From Bacillota bacterium (lineage in GTDB: Bacteria > Bacillota > Limnochordia > DTU087), in the NCBI GenBank assembly GCA_012798695.1, contig JAAZMR010000076.1:1-64000 (forward strand): DNA of 64,000 nt. Reading direction: 5' to 3'. This document shows positions 63,776-64,000 of this stretch, piece after piece. The notes beneath the pieces are model-generated. The model searched no databases. It was not told the DNA's origin and saw nothing but the letters and a program-made list of their open reading frames with translations. A program made the translations under genes and the position numbers. The first letter of the stretch is position 1, and each line of letters starts with the position of its first letter.

Positions 63776-63809
63776 CTGTGAATTATATCACAAGTCGCTC
63801 CTGCCACAA
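63776..63809 (-). promoter_or_regulatory. hydCBA promoter with an overlapping Rex-type operator
   Basis: On the minus strand TTGTGA-TATAAT-TCACAG (63776-63793) matches the Rex consensus TTGTGA-N6-TCACAA in all but the last base. Its central six bases are the -10 box. TTGTGG at 63804-63809 lies 16 bp upstream as the -35. Rex would repress when NADH is low. Confidence 0.75.
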
Positions 63810-63880
63810 TATACACTATCATATAACACTAATCAGTGTCAACGCCTTCCAGCCCCATCCCCAAAGGCTCAAATATCGGT

Positions 63881-64000
63881 CTAGCTTTGCTTTTCTCCCG
63901 TTTTCGCCACTCTCGATCCAGTAGTGTCACCGATACTGCGGGTATGTTGTTCGATCAAGTAGATCGCCAATCCTGCTCCGATAATCACTAGGAAACTGAA
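63881..64000 (-). CDS. C-terminal end of an unrecognised protein (partial)
   Basis: An open frame enters from the right edge and ends at TAG 63881-63883. Its last 39 residues start with a membrane-like stretch (FSFLVIIGAGLAIYLIEQHTRS) and finish with a polar tail. It could be the end of a small membrane protein upstream of the hyd operon. No family can be assigned from this fragment. Confidence 0.4.
   Translation of the reverse strand, partial: FSFLVIIGAGLAIYLIEQHTRSIGDTTGSRVAKTGEKQS

Noticed and set aside
1-64000. CRISPR arrays, insertion sequences, prophage or toxin-antitoxin modules.
   Set aside because: No regularly spaced direct repeats, transposase, integrase or phage genes were seen on either strand.

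Overview
The window comes from a spore-forming, probably anaerobic or fermentative member of the Firmicutes, with G+C near 50% by eye. Evidence for sporulation is SpoVT, the YtaF membrane protein, two alpha/beta-type small acid-soluble spore proteins (SASPs) and a Ku/LigD end-joining set. Evidence for anaerobic life is a trimeric [FeFe] hydrogenase (HydABC), a B12-dependent ribonucleotide reductase and FeoB/FeoA ferrous iron uptake. An SLH-domain surface protein, and an oligopeptide-binding protein whose signal peptide lacks a lipobox, make one of the deep SLH-bearing lineages (for example Limnochordia-like bacteria) possible. The species cannot be named from the sequence. There are no insertion sequences, phage genes or CRISPR arrays. 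This is chromosomal housekeeping DNA with several unusual gene structures.

Layout, left to right. 1-4.5 kb: tRNA-Val, a GreA-like factor lacking its catalytic acids, and divergently ku, a split ligD (ligase, then polymerase) and two SASP genes. 4.5-10.5 kb: a two-component system, spoVT, a purine permease and a geranylgeranyl-reductase-family flavoprotein. 10.6-12.7 kb: groES-groEL behind a sigma-A promoter and a CIRCE operator. 12.7-14.5 kb: the SCIFF ranthipeptide pair scfA-scfB. 14.5-21.3 kb: the oppA-B-C-D-F transporter and a UTRA-domain regulator. 21.6-27.9 kb: polA-mutM-ytaF-coaE, the same order as in Bacillus, with coaE fused to a methylglyoxal synthase domain, followed by a lytic transglycosylase. 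28.2-32.5 kb: the SLH protein, nrdJ with NrdR-type boxes, and a PerR-like regulator. 32.8 kb: tRNA-Leu. 33.2-42.2 kb: ireB, murA, mtrB (TRAP), accD-accA-pfkA-pyk, ald and an AIR-synthase-like gene. 42.5-45.1 kb: a starch-binding-module protein, and tRNA-Gln and tRNA-Glu divergent from gltX. 45.2-52.2 kb: methyl-cycle and methionine-salvage genes (mtaD, ahcY, mtnA, mtnP, yjbQ, a homocysteine methyltransferase). 52.2-58.6 kb: a UPF0173 hydrolase interrupted by a UAG codon, trmL, a chemotaxis receptor, feoB-feoA and a BON protein. 58.7-64 kb: an HD protein and the hydCBA operon behind a Rex-like box.

Functional themes. Ku, LigD and the SASPs fit protection and repair of spore DNA. The accDA-pfkA-pyk block links glycolysis to fatty-acid synthesis. 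MtnP, MtnA, MtaD, AhcY and the homocysteine methyltransferase recycle the by-products of S-adenosylmethionine use. HydABC disposes of reductant as H2, and its promoter appears to sense NADH/NAD+ through Rex.

The items most worth a second look are the CoaE-MgsA fusion, the acid-less GreA paralogue, the UAG-split hydrolase, a yjbQ gene whose conserved N-terminus has no canonical start codon, an orphan TRAP gene, and structured leaders ahead of mtnP and hydC. All calls come from reading the sequence; no database search was run.
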